From assembly GCA_963082875.1 (NCBI GenBank), contig OY720098.1:10726001-10790000 (forward strand): a stretch of 64,000 nucleotides of DNA, read 5' to 3'. The notes under the pieces were generated by a model, which saw nothing but the letters and a program-made list of their open reading frames with translations, was not told the origin of the DNA and did not search any database. Shown here piece by piece: positions 1-13,100 of this stretch. Position 1 is the stretch's first letter. Each line of letters opens with the position of its first letter. The stretch comes from Corella eumyota (lineage: Eukaryota; Chordata; Ascidiacea; Phlebobranchia; Corellidae). A program made the position numbers and the translations under genes.

Positions 1-1365
1 ACAAACAGACAGTAATTTGTTTAATTACTGTATATTAGTATGCTACCCAATCTTGGCAGCTTGGTCATCTCATCTGTTTTTTAAATATTTTTCTATCTGT
101 ATGCGAAACAGGAAGACGGTGCTATTTGTCTAAAGATAAACTGGTTGTTGCTTCAAAATCGTACTCATTACAATTTCAAAAAACAGTGTAGTGAAATTAT
201 TGCAAAAAGGGCGTTTTGACACCCTAATATCTTGAAAAACCGCATGTATAAGAAGTTTAAAATATCTAAAATTCTTTACCGGCAACTATCACATGCTATT
301 ACGTCATTTGTAAAATCTCCCTTGTTGTTATCAGTTAATGGACGACTGCCTACGCCTGTAATAGGCGAAAATATATGTTGTCGGTTGTCACTTTCGAGAT
401 CTAAAACGCTTGGGCAAATTGTAAAACGAAAGCTAACAAAAACCGAATTACTTTTAACGTAACAGTTTTATCGCAATAAGGAAAAATTAAACAATTAGTA
501 GGAAGTTGTTAAATGGGATTACCCATGGAAAGTGAGTTCATTGGCACCAGAAAAAAGCCTAAAACACTGAACAATAAACTAAGTTACAAACCTGGTAATA
601 TATTATAAAATAAGTTCTCAAGTCTGATTTTAAATAGTGTACTGTGTTTTAATGTGGTGCACAATCACAAACTAACTTCCTGCTGGTAACAAAACAATGG
701 TAGATTAAATGCGAGTTAACTAAATACGGCCCAGCGATTTTGATTACTCACATGATTAATAGTAACCTACAATCAAGCTATTTCCACTTCTAATACCCAC
801 GCATAAAATAACTCAAATTTGACAGATTTTGTGGGCAGGTAGCTACAATATATAGTAATCGCAGTTCTATTATAGGAAAAAGGCATTGTATGTACTTACA
901 AACAACTGGCAATCGTTTAACTTTTATTGTTAAATCTTGATGAAAACTCAAACAAAAACAAACTGTTAACAAAAAGGAATGTGTAGAAATTGCAAAGGTT
1001 TGAAACTATAAGTGAACATAAAATTACTACTTGAAATAGTATAGAAGAAAATATATTGGATAATTTATGCAACAAATAAATTTTAAAATAACTTGAAATA
1101 ACACAAATCATATTTTTTCAAAACCTTTTTGTTAATTAAAAGTCGAGCATAGTTTTTTATCGAAAATGCTATCAATTTTAAGCTATGTTTCAAACAAAAT
1201 TAAAAAATAACCATGTTGGCAGATTATAACTAATTGCCGCAGAGAAGTTGCTTTAAAAAATTAATTGACAAACACGACGCCGATCTTTCTCAAATGATCT
1301 CCGCCACCATTTTGCAATTCATATCAACCATTTTCATCTCCACAAAATCACGCTCACATTTTTAA
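1..1365. other. 3' flank of UPF3, no gene seen
   Basis: AT-rich sequence downstream of the UPF3 stop codon. A 76-codon open frame on the plus strand at 232-462 has no recognisable motif. The minus-strand frames at 790-1111 are low-complexity AT-rich frames. Part of this stretch must be UPF3 3' UTR. I could not place a convincing polyadenylation site. Confidence 0.5.
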
Positions 1366-4300
1366 TCATTTGTCGCCTTCACTTTTTCGTGCAGTACGAC
1401 TGCGCTGCTCACTGTACTTTTGGGGACGAGTGCCCCTGCCCCCAGTTGAAGGGCGATAACCCCGCCCCCTGCCTCTGGGTGAACTGGGTCGATAATTTTC
1501 TCGTTCAGGTTTAAGCTAAAATTTATGGTCAAAATTAAATTTGTGAGCAAGTACAGTTTAAGCAGAAAAGTACTACAAAATTACTTTTGGTTTAAATTTT
1601 CCTTCACCCTTTTCCGATTCTACTGATTTATTGTTAACCGCTTCATCCTTCCATTTTCTTTGATAAAATTCACGGGAAGACTTAAATTTACCATCTTTAA
1701 TTCTGCCAGAAAACTCACGCTTTGGTTCGGAATTTTCACTCTTTAAATAAAAAAAAACATTTTTATTATGCACCAAGTTAAAGTTAAGGTAGTGGTAAAA
1801 ATGTAAAAGATCATTAGTAAGAGAAAGCTGGATAAAACAAAGTTGCCGATTAACATTTTTAGGTTATTAAAATCTTTTCAAAATTTACAATGTTAATAAA
1901 ACACTGAAATAAACTTTGTTTTAGTTTCGCATTAATAAGCACTAAAAAATAATTATCGAACACAAAATATAATATTCTTTTTTGATTTTTTTAACTTTTT
2001 TTTTTCTTGGTATTACCCATTATTCAACTGCTTTTTACTATAACTGTTGGACAATATCTTTACTAATTAATTATCTATTTGAACCTGGCCTGTAAACACT
2101 GCATATTCTGTTTCATTATGATTTGGTGTCGAACCTAACTCGGGAAATGTTTTACTATATTCTTCAGTCCAATTTTGCTCCAACTCCAAGTGAGAATAAA
2201 CACCACCTTTCAACCATTGCTAATTAATAAAAATTTTAAAAAGCTTTATTTTTGCTGTTGCTTGGTAAATTTTTTTTTATAATGTGAACAAAAGCTTGTT
2301 TTACTTCAAATAGTAGTTAGATGTGCACGTTTTTAAAGAACTTACATTTTTAGTTGTAGCTTTAGAATTTCCCAAATCTTTTTGCAAAATCTAAAAAAAT
2401 TTAAAATAATAAAATTAAGTTAAAACAAGCTCGAAAATATTAAATTTTAAAATACATTTCTAAAGATTATTAAGATGTTGTTAAAAAAATTTGCAAAATC
2501 CCCATACCTTCACTTTATCATCTTCTTTCGTTTTTAATTCCTGATCTTTTTTAGCTTTTTCAAGTTCTATCATGTCTCGTTTTGTTTCACCCAGTGTTTT
2601 CTTGCCATCTATTTCATTACCGGAACTTAGCTAAAAACATCAAAAATTTAAAACCTAAAATTCTTTTGTGAAAGTTGAGGAACTCATGTGTAATATAAAA
2701 ATGTAATATAAAAAATAACAGTAAGTACTTCTCTGCTTTTTTTCTTGTTTTTCTCCAGTTCAATTCTTTTTTTTCTTTCTGCATCTCTCTTTTTTCTTCT
2801 CTCTTCATCCTTTTTCTTTCGTCGATCATTATCTTGCTTTTTTCTCTCTTCTCTTATTTTCTGTACCACATCAAATATTTTGTTTTATTTATTTTTAATA
2901 TTTCTTTTTTTTTAGCATAATTAAAAAAAATTGTAAAAATGTCATTTCAAAATAAAAAAATTATGAATATCGATTAGATTTCAGATTTTACAACTTAAAA
3001 ATAAGTATATCAACTGCATTACTGTTTATCTATTACTAAGCTTTTAGTAAAAGCAAATTGTGAGTGGGCAGCAGTTACACAAAAGGTATTTTAAATTAGT
3101 TTAATAATAAACCTAGCAGTAGCAACTTTATCCACACAAAAGTTTTTAATCAACTAGCTTTACCTTTCTTTCCTCTCTTCTTTGTTTAATAAAAGCAGTC
3201 AAAGGAGTTTCAGCCGAGTTGTGATTCTGTTTGTCCCGCAATTCAAGTTCGTCCAAATATTTCTCAACATCCAAAACCTCTTTGTCATTTTCGGTTTCCA
3301 GTGTTTCCAAAAATTTCTGATAATCAGGATCTGTATTTTTGTAATAAATGAAAGTTTTAATTTTAAAATCAATGCTTCTAAAATTTCCTTTTTCTTTGAC
3401 ATTTTTTATCTCTATTCTCACTGCATTAAAACTAAGCACAAAATATAAATACCCTATAGACAAAGTTTTTTTAAAAAAAATAATTTGAATTAGACTACTA
3501 CATTAGGAATTAAATTATTAGATTAAAGGATTTAGTCTTCACCTTCTTCGATGGTGTTAACTTTAGCATCTTCCCTTTTTCTTCCCTTCTTTGGTGTTTT
3601 CTGAAAGGGGGCATATTCTATAACGCAGTACAGCTTGTGACCTAAAATAATACAATCATTAAGTAGCACACAATACTTTAAAGCAGTTACGGTTAAATAT
3701 TTGTACAATAACCCCTTTACCATAAAAATTACCATTTTTTGTTGCCTTGTTTTCAAACTCCATTCCATCATATTTATCACGAAAATCGATGATGTCTTCA
3801 ACATTTACAAAATTTATGTAAGCACGACAATAATTATTTGGTGCCAACCTAAAATATCAATAAATTTTTTAAAATATCTGTTTACTAATAAGAAATAAGT
3901 AGAATTTTTTTTCTTTTGTATAAATCAAACAGCTTTTTAGTTAAACCAAAAATTTACACTTTATTTCCAGTAACATATCTAAAATAATCATGTTCAGGTA
4001 AAGGTGAAATTATTTCAACAAATTGAGATTCTGTCATTCCAGGAGGCAACCTCCGAATTACAACCTATTATAAAATAAATAAAGAATTAAAAATGGTGAC
4101 AACAAATATATATTATATATATCACAAAAATAAGTAAAAAAAAATACATTATCTTCTGTCAGTCATCGTGTGTATATCAAATTTTGTGACATGTCTTAAT
4201 TGAAAATAATATTAACAACTAAACATGATATACATATATTATATATCCTAAAACTCTTTTGTTTAAGTTTATTTAGTTTATTTATCATGGAACACCGTTC

Positions 4301-4649
4301 CCAACTTGTGTTTGTTCAGGTTTCTTAAATAAATAAAAAACAGGCCAAGGCTAAGTTACCTGTTGTTCAGTAACAAAGAACAAGCTTTATAGCAACATTT
4401 TAAAAAGTGTATTAAGCTATTAATAGTGCAATGTAGTTGTAAACCATACATAGACTTTGTGTTTATTTAAATATTTAAAATATATATACCTATCATTGGT
4501 GTAGTTTTTAATTTAAGAAAAACTATAAAAAATCAAAAATTAAAAATACAGCAGAGAAGTTATACCTTAGTTTGAATAAGGTTTCTTTTTTTCTTCTTTT
4601 CATCCTTAGTAGTATCTTCAACCTCTTCACTATTGGGATTTGTGGACAT
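1366..4649 (-). CDS. UPF3: UPF3 regulator of nonsense transcripts (UPF3A/B orthologue)
   Basis: UPF3 bridges the exon junction complex and UPF2/UPF1 in nonsense-mediated mRNA decay, shuttling between nucleus and cytoplasm. Eleven coding exons join in phase: 4566-4649, 3958-4064, 3848-3733, 3641-3543, 3330-3164, 2860-2729, 2630-2508, 2390-2346, 2219-2085, 1740-1585 and 1515-1366, giving about 437 residues (human paralogues about 476-483). The N-terminal Smg4/UPF3 RNP-like domain is clear, with VVIRRLPPGMTE, PEHDYF, CRAYINF and VIEYAPFQK, followed by DPDYQKFLE. A highly charged Lys/Glu/Arg coiled-coil region follows. The last exon is Arg/Gly-rich (PRGRGRGYRP, TGGRGTRPQ). Exon 2 is ended at GTAAAT rather than the nearby GTGTAA because only that choice keeps frame into exon 3. 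Exon 9 reads to a stop if its donor is skipped. The start is the first ATG ahead of the acidic leader MSTNPNSEEVED. Confidence 0.93.
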
Positions 4650-5258
4650 ATCTCACAAAACCATCAAAATAATTCAGTTCAAACTGAATGTAAACTCAAG
4701 CCAACACTGTTCTTAGTATCATGCTTGTTAATAAACTTAAAACACCTTACTTAAAATACCTATATAAGAATGAAATATTAGAAATATAGTAAAATAAGAA
4801 GCAAAAATATTAAAAAATTTAGTTTTTTATACATCTAAATAATTACCCAAAACTAGCACAAAGTTTTATGCTAAATTTATTGTAATAGGTTCATATAAAA
4901 GCTACCATATTTATTTCTAATTTATTTTTTATTGTTATTATACAGCATACTGCTATACTAAATAGCTTTTTTTTGATTACAGTAATTTACCAAACCTACT
5001 ATTATGTAATGTTAACCAGAGCTACACAGCCTGGTTTATATATATACAACCCAATGTTAATGTTACTGAGCTGGTAATACAAAGCTTTAATAATTTAAAG
5101 ATGAATCAGTCTATATAGGCAGTACACTTTTATACAAAATGTAAAAATCCATATTGTTCCTTAAAACATAATGTTCGCCTTTATAAAACACTTTATTTTA
5201 AACACTTGACACTTTTCATGTCACATATCTGCCATTTTATACGAAAGAACAACTAATT
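4650..5258. other. Intergenic spacer
   Basis: About 610 bases between the start of UPF3 and the stop of the next minus-strand gene. It is AT-rich and holds only short runs of TA repeats. It should contain the UPF3 promoter or outron and the 3' UTR of the upstream gene. No separate gene is seen. Confidence 0.5.
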
Positions 5259-6308
5259 TTAAAAATTTGTTATTCCTGGATTGATACGATGATAAACGAT
5301 GTTAGAAGCACCACCAACCTAATAATTATAATAATTAGCACTATATTTTAAATAAAATATTGTGAAACCTTATTGGAAATATAGATTTATAGGCTATATA
5401 TTATAATATAAAATTTAATTTTTCCTACAATAGCAAGAAGAATTCCTTCCTGATATTCATTGATGTCACCAGAAAGATTTAAATATTTTAAAATCAATGC
5501 CAGCCTAAATGTATTGGTAATTACAAAAATTTAGCTAAGGCCAACAATAAAAAGTAACTTGACAAATAACTAGCCAATAATATGAAAAGATATATATACC
5601 ATTACCATGGTAACAACAAAACAAAGTAAAATTCAAAAACAAATCTAATTTACATACAAAATGTTAAATAGTAAGGTAATAATATACATATAATTAACTA
5701 TATATATACCTAGTATGAGATATACTTTTGTCAAAGGGTAAAGCAAGAACAATCTTTTTAAACGAATTTTCTTGTTGTTTTCCAACAAGAAAATCTTGTT
5801 TAAGGTTTTCACAATAACCTTTACTAACACTGTACCAACTCTGTTTCAAAAAGATTCATTAGTAAACTTGCTAAGAGGGACTCTTTAAAAAAAGAACTCT
5901 TTAGCAAGTTGTTTTTATTTTGTTCTTACAATTGTTAATTATGGTTCTACAAATTATTTAAGTTGACAAGTGTACCATTTTGCAATATTTAAAAATATAT
6001 TATCAAAATTGTTTATTTTCGAAAAAATATTTTTTGACTCCTTCAGTCTGTCAGTCTGTGTTTAAATCAAATGCAAAGAATATGAACAAAATAAATGTAG
6101 TTGGCATAAACAAATAATTAAGTTACTATAATAAAAGCAAAAACATTTCAAATACCACAGTAATATTGTTACTCTATAGACCTATAGTAAACCTTTGAGA
6201 ACTTAAAGTTCTTTAAAAATTATAATAAAGAATAAAATCTAAAAATGTCTAATTAAAAATTACCTTTAAAATTAAATCTTGGTAAACCTTTGAAGTTGTT
6301 TCATTCAT
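5259..6308 (-). CDS. Spliced gene for an unrecognised ~103-residue protein
   Basis: Four small exons join in a single frame: 6264-6308, 5710-5840, 5429-5504 and 5259-5318. Phases are 0, 2 and 0, and each junction has a GT donor and a pyrimidine-rich AG acceptor. The product begins MNETTSKVYQDLILK, contains SKGYCENLKQDF and LALILKYLNLSGDINEYQ, and ends HRINPGITNF before TAA. There is no signal peptide or membrane segment, and the middle looks alpha-helical. I do not recognise the family. The consistent phase over four exons is the main argument that it is real. It lies between the p53-family gene and UPF3 on the same strand, about 0.9 kb and 0.6 kb from them. A further exon could hide in the 420-base first intron. 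Confidence 0.55.
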
Positions 6309-7187
6309 ATTTTTAAATTACTGTGGCGCAATTTATTTAAACAAAATGCGTGACATATTAACTACAAAAATAAAAAAGTTTACTTCAGGTACAGATTAAA
6401 AACGTTTTTATATTTTACTGCGAGTTTCAGATTTATTCAGCCACGCGGGCGCGCTGTGGAAATATTTGGTCCCGGTACCGTTTTTTATCTAATAATATAC
6501 GTTCAGATAAAGTTTATAATCTTCACTATAGTTAATTAGAACCATTTTAAATAAATTATAAAAAAACATATCGTGAGAAGAAGGTTCGATTCTAGTATAC
6601 TAAATGCCTGGGTTAATAAGCAAGAAGGTTTCTGTTTTAAAAGGGTTTAGTTTTGGAACGAATTAACAAATATTTAAAAAAAGTAAACACTTTAAAGTGG
6701 TTAAAATTTTGGGCTGTGGGACTAAAACTTTGTGGGGTAAAAACCTTGTACATAAACGGAAAAGAATAAGGTGTTTAAAAAGTTCAACTGTTTTCAAGTA
6801 TACGAGTTTATTAATAGTATTTTCAATCTTATTTACACAATAACAGGTTTAGCTACAACAAAACACAATGTTCATATAAATAATTCAAAACAAAAAAATG
6901 AAACTTTTTAAACTAAACAAAACTGATGTTAAAAAATATTTTTTTAACCATATTACAGTTACAAAACTCTGGAGCCGAATATTTGAAAATACAAAATTGA
7001 CTTCTATAGTAGTGGACAAGTAGGTTTTAGCAGCAAAAGGCAGAAAAATATTATCAAATTGGTAAGAAATGAGCAGCCATACCAATTATAGCTAGCTGTA
7101 AACAGTAACAATACAAAAAACAACCTAAAAAAATCAAAGTACAGTAAGCACATGTGTTTTTTTAGAAAATTTAAAAATTTAGAACTT
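6309..7187. other. p53-family 3' UTR and promoter region of the small gene
   Basis: Noncoding stretch between the p53-family stop and the ATG of the 103-residue gene. A short GC-rich patch at about 6434-6458, near-palindromic around GCGGGCGCGC, stands out from AT-rich surroundings and could be a core promoter for the small gene. No other coding signal is seen. Confidence 0.45.
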
Positions 7188-10100
7188 TCAAAATTCAGTC
7201 GAAAATTCCCTTTTTTCCACTTTAATGTTTTCGGCCAAATTTTCCCAAGTGGCGTTGTTACCACCAGACTAAAATAAAAAAAAGGAAATTTAACACATTG
7301 TAAATAAATTCAAGAGACAAATAAAAAAATTAACAACACACTACCTTGTTCATCGTAGACTGCAAATTATGAAATCCAGCAAGAACAGATTTCCCTGTAT
7401 CCGGTACGTCTCGTCCGACGGGTGACCAGTTACCTCCGTTCAGTTCAGGACCCTGTAACGAACCTAAATAGGATTGGTCGACACAGTCTCCGATGCTAGA
7501 CTCGCCCGAAGGTGTCGCTGTAAGGGGGTGACTGGAATGCGTGGGTACAGACCCGAACTCAGGGGTTTCGAATATGCAGTTAATAGGGTTGGAAACAGTA
7601 AACGTGCTTGTAATAGTCGAATGGTTTGTTTTCGAAGAGGCAGGTAGAGAAGCTTAAATAAGAAAAAAAGATAATTTAGCGTTTATTATTGTTGGAGAAA
7701 ACCAAAAATCTTGCAAACACACTATTTTGTGAAAATTGTAAAACAATTTTAAATTTTTACCAGTCGATGATGTCGTCGCAGTGGATAAAACGTTGGGTGA
7801 TATCACGAAGCCGACATTCGTTTGCAAATTTTCCAATGAATTTCTGCAAATTAAATAAAAAGTTTACTTGAATAGTTTTATTATTTCTTTAAAGCCCCCT
7901 ACCGCTTTAACTAACGTGGATTATTTTAGTAGGAAGGAAAGTCGAATAAAAAAGGCATTTATATATAAATTGGGCGGATTTTATTGATCACACATTTCAA
8001 CGATTTTTGTACAAAGATTGATCTACACAAAGAACAGTGTGCATTAATATGTGATGTCATTAACACGTGAGTATACAGTGACGTCAAAACAGTCGCTAGT
8101 CACCAGAAAGAGTGTTTGCTCACCAACGATTTCTATCACATTATCTTATCGATAGGGTGAGGGCAAATTTGAACACAAAAAAGCATGAAAATAATACAAA
8201 TGCAAACGCAATAAACAAAAAAAACACTAAATCTCGAAAAGATCAAGTTCATTTTTGTTCTATAAAAAGTGAACTATGACAAATGATGCTACTGAATTTT
8301 AAAACCACGAGGTTTAATTGTTAGACAAGACACTCATATATAAAGGCACCATAAATATACAAATTAATTTGTTCAAAAATCAAGCATAAAGTAAATTAAT
8401 TAGATTCTTAAAAAAACTCTCAGATATTATATAATATACACAGTGATTATAGAGTACAGTTAAATCACAAAAACAGAAACGCTAAAAGTACGTTAGAAAA
8501 ACTAATAACAAACACACAGAATGCGCTTACAAAATTCTAATTAGCAATTTAAACATTCAAATTACTTAACAAGATTTAAATTAAGAATTACGAAATTTTT
8601 AATTAAGGCTTTAAGTTTTAGCCTGAGTTTTTTAGTCGAATTAAGTTTTTAGAGCAAAGTTAAAGACCCTTATTAAAGTTCTAGAACAATATGATTGTCA
8701 CGTGATTCTAGAACGTGAGTTTAGCAGCAATGAAACGAGAGTGACGGGCATAAAATATTGTATAAGCTTGAATAGTGAAAATTTTCGTAATTTTATGATT
8801 TGAAAAAAAATAACTTTTTTGATAGAAAGTAAGACAGCAAATATCTACGGTGACACAGCGCTTTCCAGCCTGTGGTGACTTGGCAGTTATGATCCACTTA
8901 CGTCACAAAAAAGACAAACAAACAAGAATATCGATTAAAAATAAAACATACCAAAGCTCAAAAAGTTAAAGCAAATTTCATTTCAAGAATATTTTCACTT
9001 TATGGAAAAAAATAAAAAAACTTAGTTCAATTATTATCTGAATTCTCCTAAATTCAGCTTTAAGAGATCGACATACAAAGACGTGTAAGGGATAACGTGG
9101 CAGGACGGGTGCTACATATAAGCAAATATGCTCACGTGCTTATATTTAATAGTTATTTTAGCAGCTCTAAAAAACGAGATCAGCATTTGAGTGGCAGTAA
9201 GGTCAAAATAAATTACTTTTTCCAATTTTAAAAAATCTGTGATCGAGTTAGTTAACAAGTAGTATGATAATGTCGGAATGATTTTTTTGTAGCAGATAGC
9301 ACCTTGTCCAAAAGTAACTTTAGGATCGGCAAGAGACAGAAAAGTAAGCAACTATAATGATTCGTGACGTCATCCGAATACCTGATGACGTCACTGGTAA
9401 AGAGAACACGGCGAAATTAAATACTTCACCACACACACATATAAACGCTATAATAATAAAAATATTTTTTCTCAAAAATAAAAAGGAATATATTAAGAAT
9501 AAACTACTTGGAACAGCAAAAATACTGATCAAAATATTTTAAATTAAAGCAATGGAACATTTAAATCAAATTAAACCATAATCAACACAAAAATATAAGA
9601 AAACTGCATCAACATTTTTTTGGAACGAATTTTTTGATTTTTTTTCTAGAACTTTAGCTTCAAAAAATGTCTTGACGTAAAACGAAGAATGGTGACGCAA
9701 TCAATCTAAAATGATGACGACATCATCGGTTTTCGGGAAAATCCCTTCATTTGGATCAAGTTCTCCAAATTGACTTGTCTGACGTAGACGTAAGTTGAAA
9801 TGACGTCATTGGTAAGGAAGGGGAAGAGGAAAGCGAAAAAAAAAATAAAAACATGGTTAGTTTTGATGACAAATACATGAGGAATTATGCAAACTATTTT
9901 AATAAACAAAAATTAAAATTATGAAATTTAAATTAATACAAAGTACAAAGTAATGTATGTAATGCCATCAAAACCAACTACGTTTTTAATTTTTTTAGGA
10001 TGGCACGAAAAAAGTTGCAACACGCATGCGCAGAAAGCCGATGTCAGCATTACAACATAACGTTTCTATTCTTCTGACGAAAACTTTACTGTAAAGGCTT

Positions 10101-13100
10101 ATTTCAACTAACCATCTTTTTGTTAATATTGAATTAAAGATAAGCGCTTTAAAAAATGCCTTGTTCAAAAAACAGTATTGTGTTTTTTACCATTATAAAA
10201 AATAGCATAACAAAACTTTAAAAAAATGGCTGTAATGAAGGCATGTAGCATAATACATGCTAGTACATTTAATAATGCAGTAAACAAGATATTAAAAACT
10301 GTTTTAACTTACTGTCTAGATCGTGCTTGTTCCTGATCCTCTTTGTTGTGATATTCCTCTCTTTGTTGAGGTGACACAAGTTCCATTAAATCTAAAGCTT
10401 CTTTTAATCGTTTCAGTAATTCGTATTTCTCACGGCCGACAATCTAAAATAATAAAAAAAACAGTTCATTTTTTTTTGAAAAATGCATATTTAATGTACA
10501 TTTCTTCATTCTATATTTTGTAATTTTTTTATTTTTTAACGCATTTTAAAATCACTTCTTTAACAGAAGAAATTATGAAGCTCACCTTCAAGTTAAACTC
10601 TTCTTGGTCTCCAGCGCCTCCAGCGGTTAATCTTTTTCTCTTAGATAGTAAAGACATGTCCATTGTACTCTGCAAATTCTTGAATGCTAATAAAACAAAG
10701 AATAGAAAAAAATTCAAAATTAGTATAGACTCATAAAATCCCACACTAATTTAAATATCTAAAATTTCATTTAATTAGGTTTTATTCTTCCCAAAATCAG
10801 GAAAAATTAATTTTAGATTAAATTTATTGGCACAGCGCTTTAATTTCAAAATGATTTTCGAAATTATTAAATAGAACTGTTTACTTTTTGATTCATTAAT
10901 TTTCCAGTGACTTTGAAAGGCGAGGGTCGCGTGTCATGTTAATTATAAACTAATTGAAAGCAACACAAAAATTTATTTATATTAAAAATTAAGTGACTTT
11001 TAAATCAAACGACCGTGCAGTGAAACTTGTTACTATCAAAAGACTTCACCTTATGACACTATGACACAGCGTTCTCGTGTGTAGGGCAAGGGTCAATGTT
11101 GTTTTAGGAAAATACACGGTGCACCACAATGATAGGCGCGTGATATAATTAGGTGCGCAGGTAAGGCGTAAAAGTAAAGGCGTAACTATATACAACGTTA
11201 TACAATAGAGCTTTGAAGGCAGAGTATTAGGTTTCGTTATTAAAACACAGGCTAATTAAGACAGAAACAATGGGGCAAGATTTTTAAACAATTTGGTGTC
11301 ACATTTTTATGTTACTGGTGTCTTTTTAGATAACATTTCAGAGCAGGGGGCCATAATGAAAAAAAATTGTTACATTTAAAGAATGCCATAAAACAATAAT
11401 TTTTTTAAAAAATTATTAACATTTTTTGCTTACGTCTTTTTCCGTTTTTCTCATTGGAAGCAAAGTTGGGTCCATCCTTTCGCTTTCTCTTCTCTTCCTG
11501 GGATCGATCTCTCCCTGGACAAGAGCAAATTCGAACTTCGACAACTCGACGACCAAGAACAACACCTCTAAAATAAAAATCAAAAATTCAAATTTTTTTA
11601 ATGAATTTAAGTTGGATAAAATGTATTATTGTTTTTACGAATCTTTAAAAAGTATCTTAACAACTAAACAATTAAGTAATTACAACCCTTTTAAAGAAAA
11701 ACCAAAAATTAGGTAAAGTTTTATTTTTCAAGTAAGAAAAAATATTTAAATAATTTTAAGCTATTTCTCGTACTCTGTAGTTTCCAGGGTGAATACAGTA
11801 AGCAGAGGTCTTCTATTTATTCCTCCTACACAACTCGAGAGGCACATAAACTTGTACAATACTGTCGTGTATTCCGCTCCGACCTAACAACATAAAAAAT
11901 TAATTAATTAAAGACGTTTAAAAATATAAAATTGCCAATTAGGTTTAAAATAATTCCGCAATTTCCGTTACATATTTTTTTTTATTTTATTTATTTTAAT
12001 ATTTTAAAACTTAACATAGAATTGAATGTAACATGCAACAAAAATGTCATAAAATTCGTAGTAATTAGATGTGTTACCTGTGGTCGTTCATGCAAAACGG
12101 AAACACTTTCCCTTCCATCTGCAGCAACGTCATATCTCACATGTCTTTCATCGGGCATCTCGGCTCTGATTAGATGACCAGCTTGCATGTTGTAGTTCAC
12201 TAAAACAATTAAAAGTAAGTTAAACTATTCGACAACATCAGTTTTTAAATTATTTTAATCTAATAGTAAAAAAAAATTAAAAAACTACTTTTGAAAAAAA
12301 TTTATACGTTTAGTAACCTATTTTTTTATTTAAAAAATTTAATTAAAACCATATGGTCGCGAAGTCGTGTTATAAAATAATTTTAAAGTCTATCCCTACA
12401 ACCGTTTATTACAACCCTTTATTGCTATAACAAAAATCCTATACAAAAGAAAACAAACTTTTTCATTATTTCGAAAAGGTTCGATTCGATATTTCCATTG
12501 GAAAACTGTAGTCCATTGTGAAAGAACAAAACGTATTCGAAAAGCAATATGACCACAATACTTTAGACGTCCCTATTTAGCTATTTCACGTACATAAACA
12601 TTGGTGTATGGGAATCGGTATAGGGTCAAAGAATTATATAATTCCCTACGTGTTTTGATAGAGGCAAAAATAACAATATGGACATTATAAAAAAAGCAAT
12701 ATATTTCGTGCTAAGAGTAAGCCCTAAAAATTTCGTACAAGGAAATAATGAAAAATAGTTTGATAAATTACATGTGAGTTGCCAAAGTGCTTATTACACG
12801 CGCTATAAAAAAATCTCTGGCATTGACAAAACATTATGCCTAATCTCATACTTAATACTAACAAAATTACCATGTGTATAATAACATAGTGTATAGGGGT
12901 TTGTGAATAATAAAAATATCACACAATATTTTGTTATAAAGTTATTTAAAAAAAATAGTAATATTTGAACTAACTATTACTACTTCAACATAGGCTCTTA
13001 AGTTTCAAGGACATATAAAACACAGCCATTCAACCTACAGTTGCAACAAATAATAACCCGAATTAATAATATGAAATATTCGATCAAAATTATTTTCCCA

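Noticed and set aside
232-462. 76-codon plus-strand ORF near the window start
   Set aside because: No motif, no upstream context; length within chance expectation.
5645-5830. 61-codon minus ORF beginning MLVKVIVKTLNK
   Set aside because: It is the wrong frame of a real exon (5710-5840) of the small gene; only the other frame joins its neighbouring exons.
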